64,000 nt of DNA from Craspedostauros australis (Eukaryota > Bacillariophyta > Bacillariophyceae > Mastogloiales > Achnanthaceae), in assembly GCA_026770025.1 (NCBI GenBank), contig JAMXDE010000064.1, positions 62,001 through 126,000 on the forward strand. The letters run 5' to 3'. Both the position numbers and the translations under genes were made by a program. Below are positions 22,501 through 32,100 of this stretch, one piece after another. The notes under the pieces were generated by a model that was given only the letters and a program-made list of their open reading frames with translations, had not been told where the DNA came from and did not search any database. Each line of letters starts with the position of its first letter. Position 1 is the first letter of the stretch.

Positions 22501-25500
22501 AGGCTTCAACAGCCATCGTCAAGAATCCATCTAAGGAGATCAGCGCGGTGAACCTGCACCGAATGCTCGGCCACGCGCCACTCGAGACCATGAAGCGAAC
22601 GGCCGCTCAATATGGATGGAAGATTATCGGCGAGATGCCGGTATGTCGCGACTGCGCGGTCGCGAACGCAAGAGTGAAGAATATTCCGAAGGCAACCATT
22701 CCGAGAGCAACTCGCCGTGGCGAACGGCTCTTCATTGACATTAGTTACACTAAACACATAAGCTTCGGAGATAAACGCTACTGGACCCTGATCGTGGACG
22801 ACTGCACGGATCACTGCTGGAGTTTCTTTCTCAAGAACAAAAGTGATCAACCAGGATACATCAAACGATTCGTCCAGACGATCAAGTCACAGACTGGTGA
22901 CCAACAGATCATCTTCCGAGGTGACAACAGCGGAGAGAACAAATCCACGGAGGATATTCTCATCGATGCAGGACTCAACGTGAAATTCGAATACACGGCA
23001 TCGAATACGCCGCAACAGAATGGCAGAGTAGAACGCAAGTTCGCGTACCTCTACACCAAAGTCCGCTCCATGCTCAACGGAGCACAGCTTGACGAAGAGT
23101 ATAGGCATGGCCTGTGGGCAGCGGCTGCTAGCACTGCTACCGCCATCGCCAACATCACCGTAGCGAAGAACCAGAAGGAGTCACCACATCGACAATTCTT
23201 TGGCAACGATCCACCATATGCGGATGCACTGCGCACGTTTGGAGAGGTGGGTGTTGTGAAGACTACCTACGGCGGGATTACCGCCAAGCTCAAGAATAGA
23301 GGAGAAGAGATGGTGTTCATCGGATATGCACACCAACATGCATCAGGGGTCTACAACATGTACAGACTATCGACCAAGTCACTCATCTGTTCACGAGACA
23401 TCAAATGGCTCAACCAATCATACGGACAGTTCCGTGGCTGGGCACCAGCACCAATCATATCCAATGAAACAGGAACAACGGACGCAGACGGCTTCACAAC
23501 CATCGGACGGAAGGGAGCAACGCCAAGGACGGCAACGCGTCAAACATCGGAAGCAAAGAGAGTATCTTTCGCTGATAGCAACAGATACTACATCCTATCA
23601 GACAGCGATGATGAGGATAATGAGGACGACGGAGTAGTGACTCAAGTAATCCGAAATAACGAGGAAGATCGGAGCGAATCCAATCATGAGGATGATGAGA
23701 TCCTACCATCCGGCGACGAAGTCGACGATGACACAGGCGTCACCCCTCCGAACACACCAGCGAGGTCTACACATGACACACCATCCAGATCTCCACCAAG
23801 CAAACCAAGCAAGCGTGACATAGCTAGAAAGGAGAGGATCCGACGTCACGAAGCACGAGGCAGGAAGGGAGAAGCTAATCCCAAGTCAACTGCAGGGAAG
23901 AGTATTCCCAGAGCTCTGCGCGAGCTCGCAGACTTCAACGAACGAGGTCGAAAGGAAGAAGGCTATGAGAGCGATTCATCATCCAATGAGGCGAGTGACG
24001 AACTCAGCGACGAGATGATCGACGACTCTAACAACGAAACTACAGATGATGAGGAAATCGAAGACGAAGATGAAGAGATTGAGATCACTCATCATAGCAC
24101 AACTGGATTATACGGAATGAATGCAATCATTACCGAATCACCAGCGATCGACATCGGACTGTCGATGCAGGACGAGAACAAGGAACCAGAGAAGCACATC
24201 GAACCTACAACGTTCGACGGAGCCTTCAATCACCCAGATCCTATCCATCAAAAGGGATATCGAGCAGCCATCAAGAAGGAGTTCGACTCCATGGATACAC
24301 GCAAGGTGTATAGCAAGATCAAACGAGACGCCATCCCACGCGGCCGCAGATGCTGCAAGTGCAAATGGGTCTTCAAGCTGAAGCGTGACGGCACACATCG
24401 AGCACGGCTCGTTGCATGTGGCTATTCGCAAGTCGCAGGAGTAGACTTCCAAGAGCATTACTCACCCGTCATCCATGACGTGACCTATCGGGTCATGATG
24501 GTGATCATGCTAATCAAGAAGATGGACTGCGCACTCGTCGATGTCGTAACGGCATTCCTACATGGAGACCTCGACGAGGAGATCTACATGAACTGTCCCA
24601 ACGGGATGGATCATCAACCAGACGAAGCCCTGACCCTACACAAGCCAATCTACGGGCTTGTGCAGAGCGCCAGGCAGTGGTTCAAGATGTTGGTATCGAC
24701 CCTCAAGAACATCAACTTCGAACAGAGCGCAGCAGACCCGTGCCTGTTCTACAGGAAGACGAACGAAGGAAGCATGATCGTGGCCATCTACGTGGACGAT
24801 TGCTTCTGTTGCGGAGATTCCAAGGCACTGGAAACCTTCCTGAAGGATATCCAAGGCAGCAAGTTCAAGGTGACAATCGAGCGTGGACTCGGAGACTACC
24901 TCAGCTGCAACATTGAACTGAACCATGACAAGACTAGAGCGACATTGCGTCAACCACATCTCATCCGACACCTCATCGAAGAGTTCGGAACCAAGGTTGA
25001 GAAGATGCAACGCTATGGGACACCGGGAACCCCGGGTCAAATCATCGTACGACCATCCGAAGATAACGGACTGCAGAAGGTCGGACCGGAAGAACATGCC
25101 GAATACCGCCGAGGCGTCGGTATGCTACTCTTCCTCATCAAGCACTCGCGACCAGATATCGCGAACCCTGTGAGGGAACTCTCCAAGGTATTGATCGGGC
25201 CCACCAAGGCCGCAATGAAGGAGATGTATCGGATCATCAAGTATGTGATAGATACAAAGGACTATGGATTGAAGATCCATCCAGCGCGTCCAGACGACGA
25301 CGGCTGGGACATGGAGCTCTTCTGCGATAGCGAATATGCAGGAGACAAGAACACAAGAATCAGCGTAGGGGGATTCATCCTATACCTGTGCAAGGTGCCA
25401 ATCCTTTGGCGATCCAAGGCACAGAAGGCCGTCACACTCAGCTCATCCGAAGCAGAATACGTTGCCCTTTCCGAAGCGGCAAAGGAAATCTTCTTCGTCG

Positions 25501-25787
25501 TACAGCTACTCGAAAGTGTGGGCGTCCCAGTGAAGACACCGATCAAGGTCCGTGTGGACAACATCGGAGCGATCTTCATCGCCAAGAACCCATCAACATC
25601 CCAACGATCGCGGCACATCGACGTGCGTCATCACTACGTGAGGAACATGGTAATCAACAAAACCATCGAAATCATTTTTGTCAAATCCGAGCAGAACACA
25701 AGCGACGGATTCACCAAGAACATCAAGGCCGACTTACAACGTGAACACGAGAAGTCGTACCTTGACACATCGAGAACATTCGAATGA
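19554..25787 (+). CDS. Ty1/copia Gag-Pol polyprotein, full length
   Basis: 2077 aa from ATG 19554. The Gag region (about 1-460) has two CCHC zinc knuckles: CHNCGVYGHRSADC near 388-401 and CNYCGIFGHREAEC near 432-445. An unusually long acidic spacer rich in Asp/Glu runs from about 470 to 840. Protease is at about 850, with the active-site triad in LADSGASCHI (Asp about 856). Integrase has the HHCC zinc site from about 1002 (HRMLGHAP ... CRDC). Its catalytic D1062 (DISY), D1124 (FRGDNSGE) and E1160 (NGRVERKF) give a DD35E pattern. An acidic linker (1290-1530) precedes reverse transcriptase, with YVDD at about 1746. RNase H (SSSEAEYVALSEA, SRHIDVRHHYVR) lies near 1960-2030. The absence of any stop or frameshift, and gag-pol in one frame, fit the diatom CoDi group. 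It acts in cytoplasmic virus-like particles, with nuclear integration. Confidence 0.95.
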   Translation: MSEEEELKDIPLSNPTIKREEGASETPSRQEKEAAAATVLSSADASAIDETEEERSARLHRKEKSILKAIKQEETGVTKSIRTAKQGGKSETPPGGEFVTKTISAQQQAKIEESVTQKPTEIKGASAPMTKQRTNMATSANMNKRRIKAPMFSGEQEDYSAWESQAKAYARAQKTRDVMLGKTKVPTVSKIAAATDEDKEAMEEIYELGCDCFSDLILMMDAEKGKGKQAIQYINQCISDDYPEGDAHGAWNVLAEKFRPSDAVTKIKLKRQFNNEKMKRDTDPDIYITQLESLRSRLHDVKYEISDEEMIMQILSTVSVEYKTHIVNFQHQLTFNPELVTINTIRGVLRTAYATHRGGKAYVDDFQDSNTKSNDTGFTSTGNFKGTCHNCGVYGHRSADCPERKKSNNKKNNNNNNKMNGKRNKGSGFKGKCNYCGIFGHREAECRKKKFNEKKKADEQANTATQGHDKSGHEMVLSAKDMPLYMLVSDDYIEDSFFDNFACVGSDDEVQDDEIIPEWLSEEPIIHEVDPRREVSYECCFNAHDLIGSYGDEAEMDEANDSDIEEAMSDDDDADEDGADEDDEANHDELPPPQAGRYERTGTFINQGETRRAAAPPPPAAGNNRSGIFDEDDSDETEDHPDDNFNPNERVVYPANIDFPDIEDPNSVDYLLRHSTIPNATATALIIQKQLIFDAVMEAGMRVFPGTTRGALMPIWVNMMGSILSEHFESIEEILANAIIINRILEGNDSETIPETDLHYILGGCMRVLLRERSRVHPYDPATGSHRNSTIPLDYTQLPDDMDDGDHHPPYNEDGVHEDDDDGSFNDEIAAAAVEQLHELSTKYKDKVNKDTWLADSGASCHIVNSDAALFNVRHIKSFVQVGDSTKLDSPKMGSIRLKVKQRNNTGHVIRLDDVKYTPKMAVNLFSTNKALYNGYQLGNNGILMDIINGSGTKIVFDRVFPTSNGFITGVQMHPIMPTDDDKASTAIVKNPSKEISAVNLHRMLGHAPLETMKRTAAQYGWKIIGEMPVCRDCAVANARVKNIPKATIPRATRRGERLFIDISYTKHISFGDKRYWTLIVDDCTDHCWSFFLKNKSDQPGYIKRFVQTIKSQTGDQQIIFRGDNSGENKSTEDILIDAGLNVKFEYTASNTPQQNGRVERKFAYLYTKVRSMLNGAQLDEEYRHGLWAAAASTATAIANITVAKNQKESPHRQFFGNDPPYADALRTFGEVGVVKTTYGGITAKLKNRGEEMVFIGYAHQHASGVYNMYRLSTKSLICSRDIKWLNQSYGQFRGWAPAPIISNETGTTDADGFTTIGRKGATPRTATRQTSEAKRVSFADSNRYYILSDSDDEDNEDDGVVTQVIRNNEEDRSESNHEDDEILPSGDEVDDDTGVTPPNTPARSTHDTPSRSPPSKPSKRDIARKERIRRHEARGRKGEANPKSTAGKSIPRALRELADFNERGRKEEGYESDSSSNEASDELSDEMIDDSNNETTDDEEIEDEDEEIEITHHSTTGLYGMNAIITESPAIDIGLSMQDENKEPEKHIEPTTFDGAFNHPDPIHQKGYRAAIKKEFDSMDTRKVYSKIKRDAIPRGRRCCKCKWVFKLKRDGTHRARLVACGYSQVAGVDFQEHYSPVIHDVTYRVMMVIMLIKKMDCALVDVVTAFLHGDLDEEIYMNCPNGMDHQPDEALTLHKPIYGLVQSARQWFKMLVSTLKNINFEQSAADPCLFYRKTNEGSMIVAIYVDDCFCCGDSKALETFLKDIQGSKFKVTIERGLGDYLSCNIELNHDKTRATLRQPHLIRHLIEEFGTKVEKMQRYGTPGTPGQIIVRPSEDNGLQKVGPEEHAEYRRGVGMLLFLIKHSRPDIANPVRELSKVLIGPTKAAMKEMYRIIKYVIDTKDYGLKIHPARPDDDGWDMELFCDSEYAGDKNTRISVGGFILYLCKVPILWRSKAQKAVTLSSSEAEYVALSEAAKEIFFVVQLLESVGVPVKTPIKVRVDNIGAIFIAKNPSTSQRSRHIDVRHHYVRNMVINKTIEIIFVKSEQNTSDGFTKNIKADLQREHEKSYLDTSRTFE

Positions 25788-25799
25788 CCGAATGCACAC

Positions 25800-25807
25800 A
25801 GGAAGGG
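25800..25807 (+). other. Polypurine tract of copia element
   Basis: AGGAAGGG immediately upstream of the 3' LTR, the expected plus-strand primer for reverse transcription. Confidence 0.8.
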
Positions 25808-26582
25808 TGTCGAGATGTACATGTGAGTACATGTCAAGATGTACGTGTATATGTGCATCGTTCACCCGCTATTCTCTCATACGCACTTGGACGGTATAAC
25901 TATACTCGTGTCGATAGTATACTGTGATTCGTCAGAATTACAGGGGAAATGGAACACATGAAAAGGGGCAAGATTTCTGGAGGAAATTTGCAAATAACGA
26001 TTTCTGAGAGAATCAGAAGATCGTCCGTCCATGCATCAATGGTACCAAGAGAATCTCGAGGTACTTCCCAACTAAACCTCAGATGACGATATCATCTGAC
26101 AGACTACTGCATCACCAATGGAACGTGACATCTGGAGAACAGAAGGACGCCTACTGACGTCGATAGGATGTCAACATGTCACCACGTCGACAGCCGTCTC
26201 CAAGTCAGAGCAGGAGGCGAAGATACGATGACCCATGAAGATCATGGATACTGAAGGTGAACTTCAAATGGTAAGTACTCATGGAGTAGAAGCCAGTACT
26301 GAATGAACGGAGTGTCGAACACGGAGTATCGTGTAGCACGAGCACACGATGGTGAGAGAGAGAGAGAGAGAATACAGAGAGGAGCGAGAGAGGATCTCGC
26401 GTACCGACTCATAGTCGGAGACCGAATCTACAAAACAGATTGAAGCGCCGAGAGCATCGGGCAAGAGAACGAACGGACACCGAGAGTATCGGAGTGCCAA
26501 CGTAATGAAATAGCAAACAGACGACTATCAACCAACACCATCTTCCACGATCGTAGGTTACCGTGAGCGGAACTTGCCAACA
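25808..26582 (+). repeat. 3' LTR of copia element
   Basis: 775 bp; appears identical to the 5' LTR. Followed by GTTGTG (26583-26588). Confidence 0.95.
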
Positions 26583-27027
26583 GTTGTGCTCATCGTCTGC
26601 TTGATGGCATGGAGGATTGTGGTGTGATGTGTGGTGTGTGATGTTTTTTGTGATGTGGAGGGTTTTTGTTGTGTCGCGACTGGTGTGTACAGTGTAGCCA
26701 TCGCGTTGTGTTGCGGAGGAAGAGTCACACGGCGCTGGACAATTTCAATTGCTGTGTTGTGAGCGGTTTTGCATGACGTGGAATCTGTCCCCTGTGACGT
26801 AGAAGACGGATCAGCTAGAGTAAACACAAAATAGCTCTAAATATCCAATCGCCGCTTCTCCCAAAAGCAAGCAAACCAGTGGCAACAAGGGGCCAAAACT
26901 CTACAACTAGCGTTATCGCGCGACGCATTTTCCGGTATCCGCAGGTCGTAGCGAAGTACATGTACATCATGAAAGAGCAATCGGTTCAGGCGTAGGTAGC
27001 GCAACTCCATTGATCTGGAGAGTGAGA
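26583..27027. other. Continuation of the sequence interrupted by copia
   Basis: After the right target duplication the sequence resumes what lay 3' of the mariner transposase. It is GT-rich at first (26583-26680) and has no recognisable gene. The far end of the mariner element should lie here, but no terminal repeat was recognised. The 105-codon minus frame 26837-27154 crosses the left border of element E1 and is probably spurious. Confidence 0.4.
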
Positions 27028-27031
27028 ATAT

Positions 27032-27618
27032 CCCTAATGAGAAATTTGTCACTTCTTTTGGGTTCGCATCAACAGCTCTATTTGGCCTCCACGTGTAGGT
27101 GGTGAGATCGCATGCCAGACCAACATGGTCCTCCAGTGTGGTGGCTTCTCTCATTGTTTAACTGGAACCTTCTGGCGCAGGCAATTTCCGCCCCAAACAA
27201 GGCCACATAAGGAATTCAGAACCCTAAGGACATACCCCATAAATGAATTATTTATCGGCACGCCGGAACGCTTCGTGTATAGACACTGTTGAAAGACAAT
27301 GATTGGATGAAAATCGCAGACTTCGCTTGGAAATAGCACTGAAACAAGTTCTGCGAAGCATTGATTAGTCTCACCGCCGTCGGAAACCAACAGAAGCACA
27401 ACGCCAATCCTGGAGAAACAACAATCAAGAGTTTTGAGGACACAAAAGCGCCTCTCCGCGATAACGCTGTGTGGAAGTCGAAAAAACATTATCAGTACCA
27501 CCTCAGCTGGCCGACGCGAACACACGGGATGTGACAAATGTGGCACATCGATCCAAATTTGTCACATCGATGCGAAGTGCCAAATTTGTCACATCGGGGG
27601 CCCAAAATCTCATTAGGG
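27032..27618. mobile_element. Element E1: short non-autonomous DNA transposon (MITE-like)
   Basis: 587 bp with terminal inverted repeats CCCTAATGAGA (27032 onward) and its complement ending at 27618. ATAT (or TA, if the terminal T/A is counted in the element) lies on both sides. The inner ends carry degenerate copies of GTGACAAATTTGG. It encodes nothing convincing; the 131-codon minus frame 27151-27546 matches no family. The termini are of the same type as E2 and E3. A 19-bp block GTGGTGGCTTCTCTCATTG (about 27139) recurs in E3 (about 35910), so E1 may be a deletion derivative of an E3-like element. Confidence 0.65.
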
Positions 27619-27622
27619 ATAT

Positions 27623-27674
27623 CCATAATGATTTTGGCCTGGTACTGGCCTACGTAGCTTGCGTCCGGACGCAA
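27623..27674. repeat. E2 left terminal inverted repeat
   Basis: CCATAATGA at the tip, then CTACGTAGCTTGCG and the TTGCGTCC/GGACGCAA palindrome. It matches the reverse complement of 35112-35175 with a spacer of different length. Confidence 0.75.
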
Positions 27675-28199
27675 GCGGCGACTCAACGGACTCGCCCAAA
27701 TACGCTTTATGAGAAGCCGTTTTTTCAAATCCTCTTGCACTGGCCAGCTCGACTCACGACATGCCTCATGTCTTAAATTTATAATAATCGTTGCAGTTGT
27801 GGGAATTGAACAAACAATGATCATGCGTCGTGCGTCACCCTCCTTGTCGTGTCGCACCGTTGCTGTGATTTTGCATTTGCTGTCATCGTGGGTTGATGTT
27901 TTGCATGCACTCACGCACACCTGTTCCGCCAATTCCGTTGCTTTCACTGTTGCTCGTGGATACTCGCCAACGAAATCCACAACCTCGTCGTTTCTCCATC
28001 GCCACTCCACTGATCTTCCCATCACACACATCACTTCCCCATCTTCCTCCACATCAACACATGTTCAACATGCACTTGCAATCTGCCCATCCCACACTTC
28101 GACATGCCAACATTGCAATGACACTGGCTTCTTCTGCTGTTGCAAAACACAATTGAAGCATGCCTTCTTTCCAGTTCTCACAAAAAACAGCAGCAGCAC

Positions 28200-29190
28200 A
28201 CTCGAGCAACTTCCACCCCAGCGACGGACAGCATCATCAATGCGAGCAACTCACCAAACCAACAGCACCGTACTCGATCAACTTCCACCCCAGCAACGGA
28301 CAGCATTATCAATACAAACAACTCACCAAACCAACAGCAGCAGCACCGTGCTCGATCAACTTCCACTCCAGCGACGGACAGCATCATCAATGCTAACAAG
28401 TCACCAAACCAACGGCACCGTGTTCAATCAACTTCCACCCCAGTGATGGACAGCATCAATGCGAACAACTCACCAAACCAACAGCAGCATGCTCGATCAA
28501 CTTCCACCCCAGCGACGGACAGCATCATCAATGCTAACAACTCATCAAACCAACAGCATCATGCTCGATCAACTTCCACCCCAGTGACAGACAGCATCAT
28601 CAATGCGAACAACTCACCAAACCAACGGCACCGTGCTCGATCAACTTCCACTCCGGTGACAGACAGCATCATCAATGCGCACAACTTACCAAACCAACAG
28701 CAGCATGCTCGATCAACTTCCACCCCAGCAACGGACAGCATCATCAATGCGAGCAACTTACCAAACCAACGGCACCGTACTCGATCAACTTCCACTCCAG
28801 TGACAGACAGCATCAATGCGAACAAGTCACCAAACCAACGGCAGCAGCACCGTGCTCGATCAACTTCCACTCCAGCGACGGACAGCATCATCAATGTGAA
28901 CAAGTCACCAAACCAACAGCACCGTGCTCGATCAACTTCCACCCCAGTGACAGACAGCATCATCAATGCACGCAACTCACCAAACCAACGGCAGCATGCT
29001 CGATCAACTTCCACTCCGGTGACAGACAGCATCATCAATGCGCGCAACTTACCAAACCAACGGCAGCATGCTCGATCAACTTCCACTCCGGTGACAGACA
29101 GCATCATCAATGCAAACAACTCACCAAACCAACAGCAGCAGCACTGTGCTCGATCAACTTCCACTCCAGCGACGGACAGCATCATCAATG
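28200..29190 (+). repeat. Coding tandem repeat in E2 exon 1, about 66-78 bp unit
   Basis: About 13-14 copies of a 22-26 codon unit (ARSTSTPVTDSIINANNSP + NQQ/NQR-type linker). All plus frames and the opposite strand stay partly open because of the periodic sequence, giving spurious Leu/Val-rich antisense ORFs (for example minus 28559-29197). Confidence 0.9.
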
Positions 29191-32100
29191 CGAGCACCTA
29201 CGGGCAGGGTGTCAGCACTGGCGCATTCAGCATGCATAATGCAACACAGGACCCAAATCCACAGCCAGCCACAGAACCTGTGGATGGTGACATCCATCAA
29301 GTGTCCCAGAGTCCACCTCGACATATTTCAGTTGCGCCAAACCAATCCTTGATTGGTGTTGCCACTGGCCTCGGTGTATGCCTCAACAGTGGCGACGACA
29401 ACACCAGCAACAACAATGTTGACCACAACAATGCCAACACCAACTCCGACAATGATGACAATGGCAATGTTGGCTTCAATATTGACAGCATAAGCAATGG
29501 AGATGACAACGGTAATGGAGATGAAAATGGCAATGATGGCTACCTTGTCACTTTTCCTTCGCAGACTCTCCATGACAACAACGCCTCTGGAATCAAAACT
29601 ATGCCGATGAAGTGGGACCTTCTGCCTTGGCGTACAGCCAAATTCTCTGTCTCCGTCAGCACTGCACAGCGGCTTTGCCACAAGCTCATGGTGGCTGAGG
29701 TTCTTCAGATTCGTGCTCGTGCAGTACTCAACACCAAGAAACACAACCCAACCACAGATGACTTCACAAAGTTTGTCTTTGGAGACCACTCCATCATCTT
29801 CTCTTCAGCCTTTGGTCCAGCAGGGTTGGGCATGGGGTTCAAGAACTTTGTGCAGTTCATGGTTGGCTTCACAACTCAGGCATGCTTCAATCTGTCGGTG
29901 AAGGAGATGTACTCCACCAAAATTCTGCAAACTGGCAGTGGATTTCCAACCAGGGAGGAGTACATGCAGGCATGGGACCTCATTTCAGATGATGGTGAAG
30001 TACCAGAAAGTGACCGACCAACTTACCTATGGTTCACTCTGGAGAAGTGCTGCAATGAAGTCCTCGATCACATGGTGCTACAAAACATGACATCCGAGAG
30101 GTACATCACCCTTGACGATGACAAAGTCCAATGCGGAAGTCGTGGCAGCAAGAGCAACCTTCGCAGAGTACGACACATCCAAAAAAATCGGTTTGGGTAC
30201 GTGTGCGATGATCATCACAATGGTTGAGTTGGCCGTGTGTTTCGTTTCTCTGTGAAGGTCCAGTCAGTTGTATCCATACTCTCAACCTATTTTCTTTTCT
30301 TGCATTCCACTCTCCTTCTATTCTTTCTCAGCCTTGTTGCCAACACAATGGCATTCACCTGTTCGGGTATGCCATGTGGTCTGTTCTGGCTCAGGAAATC
30401 TCAAGGTGGAGACACAAAGTTGACACTGGATGCCATCAAGCAGCAGCTTGGGAAGGGAATGATGTGGCTGGAGGATGTCACTGTCTTATTCGATCGAGGC
30501 TACAGCTGCAAAGAGATAGTCAAGAACCTCATCGAAGTTGGAGCTGATATCCTCAGCACCCACAAGCATGACGGATACCTCCCATTTGATTTTGGTCAAC
30601 GTGAACGGAGACCGAAAGGTCAAATGGATCTTTGGATGAAAGGGATACCGTACGTTTGGATTGCTTCCACTGACAAGATAACAAACAAGGTATTGACATG
30701 CCATGCCATGAGGGACAACGGAAAGATGGTGGTTGGGGTTGAAACCAAGAGGGGTGGCTTTGAGTGGGACCTGACTCTTGTGAACTTTGCGGACGAGAAG
30801 CTGTACAACAACCTTGTCGACGCTCCTCCTGATGCAGACCTGAGGACGTCTTCCTTTCCCCAATACTTCGTGCCATTTGCCTACAACTATGGTACATCCC
30901 ATGCAGTGCAAGAAGGAGAGAGGAATTTGGCGCATGCTGATCATCTCTTCCTTGCAGCTGAAGGTGGAGACGAAAGACGAGATGCCATGACCCAGGTCCA
31001 CGTTGCCACAGAGGAATTAAGGCGCCGACGGGAAGCGGCCAAGGCAAGATGGTCGTCACACATCCACGACCTTCAGGTTGAGGGACTGACATGTGCCCAA
31101 CGTGACCCACTCTGGTTCATGCTACGGAAGTTCGCACTCACAAGCTCATCAACATACAAGCTCATTTCGACTATTCTTCAATCAGAGGAGTGGGTTGACA
31201 GAGCCAACATGAGCACCTTCGATATTGCAGCATGGAAGACAGTTGCAGAGTATCTTGGGATCGACCATGGCGCAAAATTGGGAGACCTTGATCGAACTAA
31301 GAAAATGCGGAAGATCAACGACAGGGCCCATTCGGTGTACAAGGCGCTGACAGAGAACAGCATCGACTCGGCTGCTTTGGAAGAGAAGATGCTCGACGCG
31401 TTGAGCAAACGTGCAGAATCGGTTCCTGACTCGGACAGTGCCACCAGTGCCTCTCATGAGGATGATTCAGCTCCAGGCAACACACTGTCGGATGAGCAGA
31501 TACTGCTACATGCATTACTCTGTGACCACAGTGTGTTGTCTCAAGCAGCAGCTGAGGAAGAAATCCGAGCATTGGTCGGGCTCTTCTATGGTGACAACAA
31601 CTCTCGTGGACTGGGCACGTTGCTATCAAAACTGAAGAAGATCCTACAAATGAAGTGCAAGTTTCATCGACGATACTGCCTCATGACTACAACAATGCTG
31701 AAATCAATCCACACCAAAAGATATCCAGCATCCAGGAGGGAAAAGATCGCTGCTGCGGACCTCCGGAGAATGCTGGTCAAACAAGACCAAGCACAGCCGT
31801 CCGCACCTGCGAACACTTCTCAGCCATGCAACAACAGGACGGAGTCGGAGGATGCAGGTACCAACAAATACCTGCAGGAGCTGCAGATGCGCCTCATGCA
31901 ACAGGTGCTGTCCTCCTGGTATATGAAGCCCCGCAAGGGTGAAGAGGGAGAACCAATCCAGCTCGGGTTAGACAACGAAGACCCTTTGATGGAAGAGGTG
32001 ATGACACATGCCAACATTTGTGGGCCCAACACTCGACTGAAAGCTGCATTCAGTGCTGGGCTGGTGAGGCATCCTGACCAGCCTTATGCTCGAGCATCAG

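Larger units (their letters stand above)
18697..26582 (+). mobile_element. Intact Ty1/copia LTR retrotransposon (CoDi-like), 7.9 kb
   Basis: Two 775-bp LTRs (18697-19471 and 25808-26582) look identical base for base and are bounded by TG...CA. They are flanked by a 6-bp duplication GTTGTG. One uninterrupted gag-pol ORF (19554-25787) fills the interior. A purine tract AGGAAGGG (25800-25807) sits directly before the 3' LTR. The sequence after the 5' LTR (CGTTTATAAACGATAG) is not the classical initiator-Met primer site, so priming is probably by another tRNA or an internal tRNA fragment. Domain order PR-INT-RT-RNaseH assigns it to Ty1/copia. Identical LTRs plus an open ORF indicate very recent insertion and likely competence to move. 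It landed just 3' of the mariner-type transposase. Confidence 0.95.

Noticed and set aside
27619-27622. Treating E1-E2-E3 as one composite element from 27032 to 39851
   Set aside because: Each part has its own matching pair of inverted ends with different inner sequences, so three elements fit better than one.
28178-29197. Antisense Met-Leu-Ser-Val-rich repeat ORFs
   Set aside because: Other strand of the E2 exon-1 tandem repeat.
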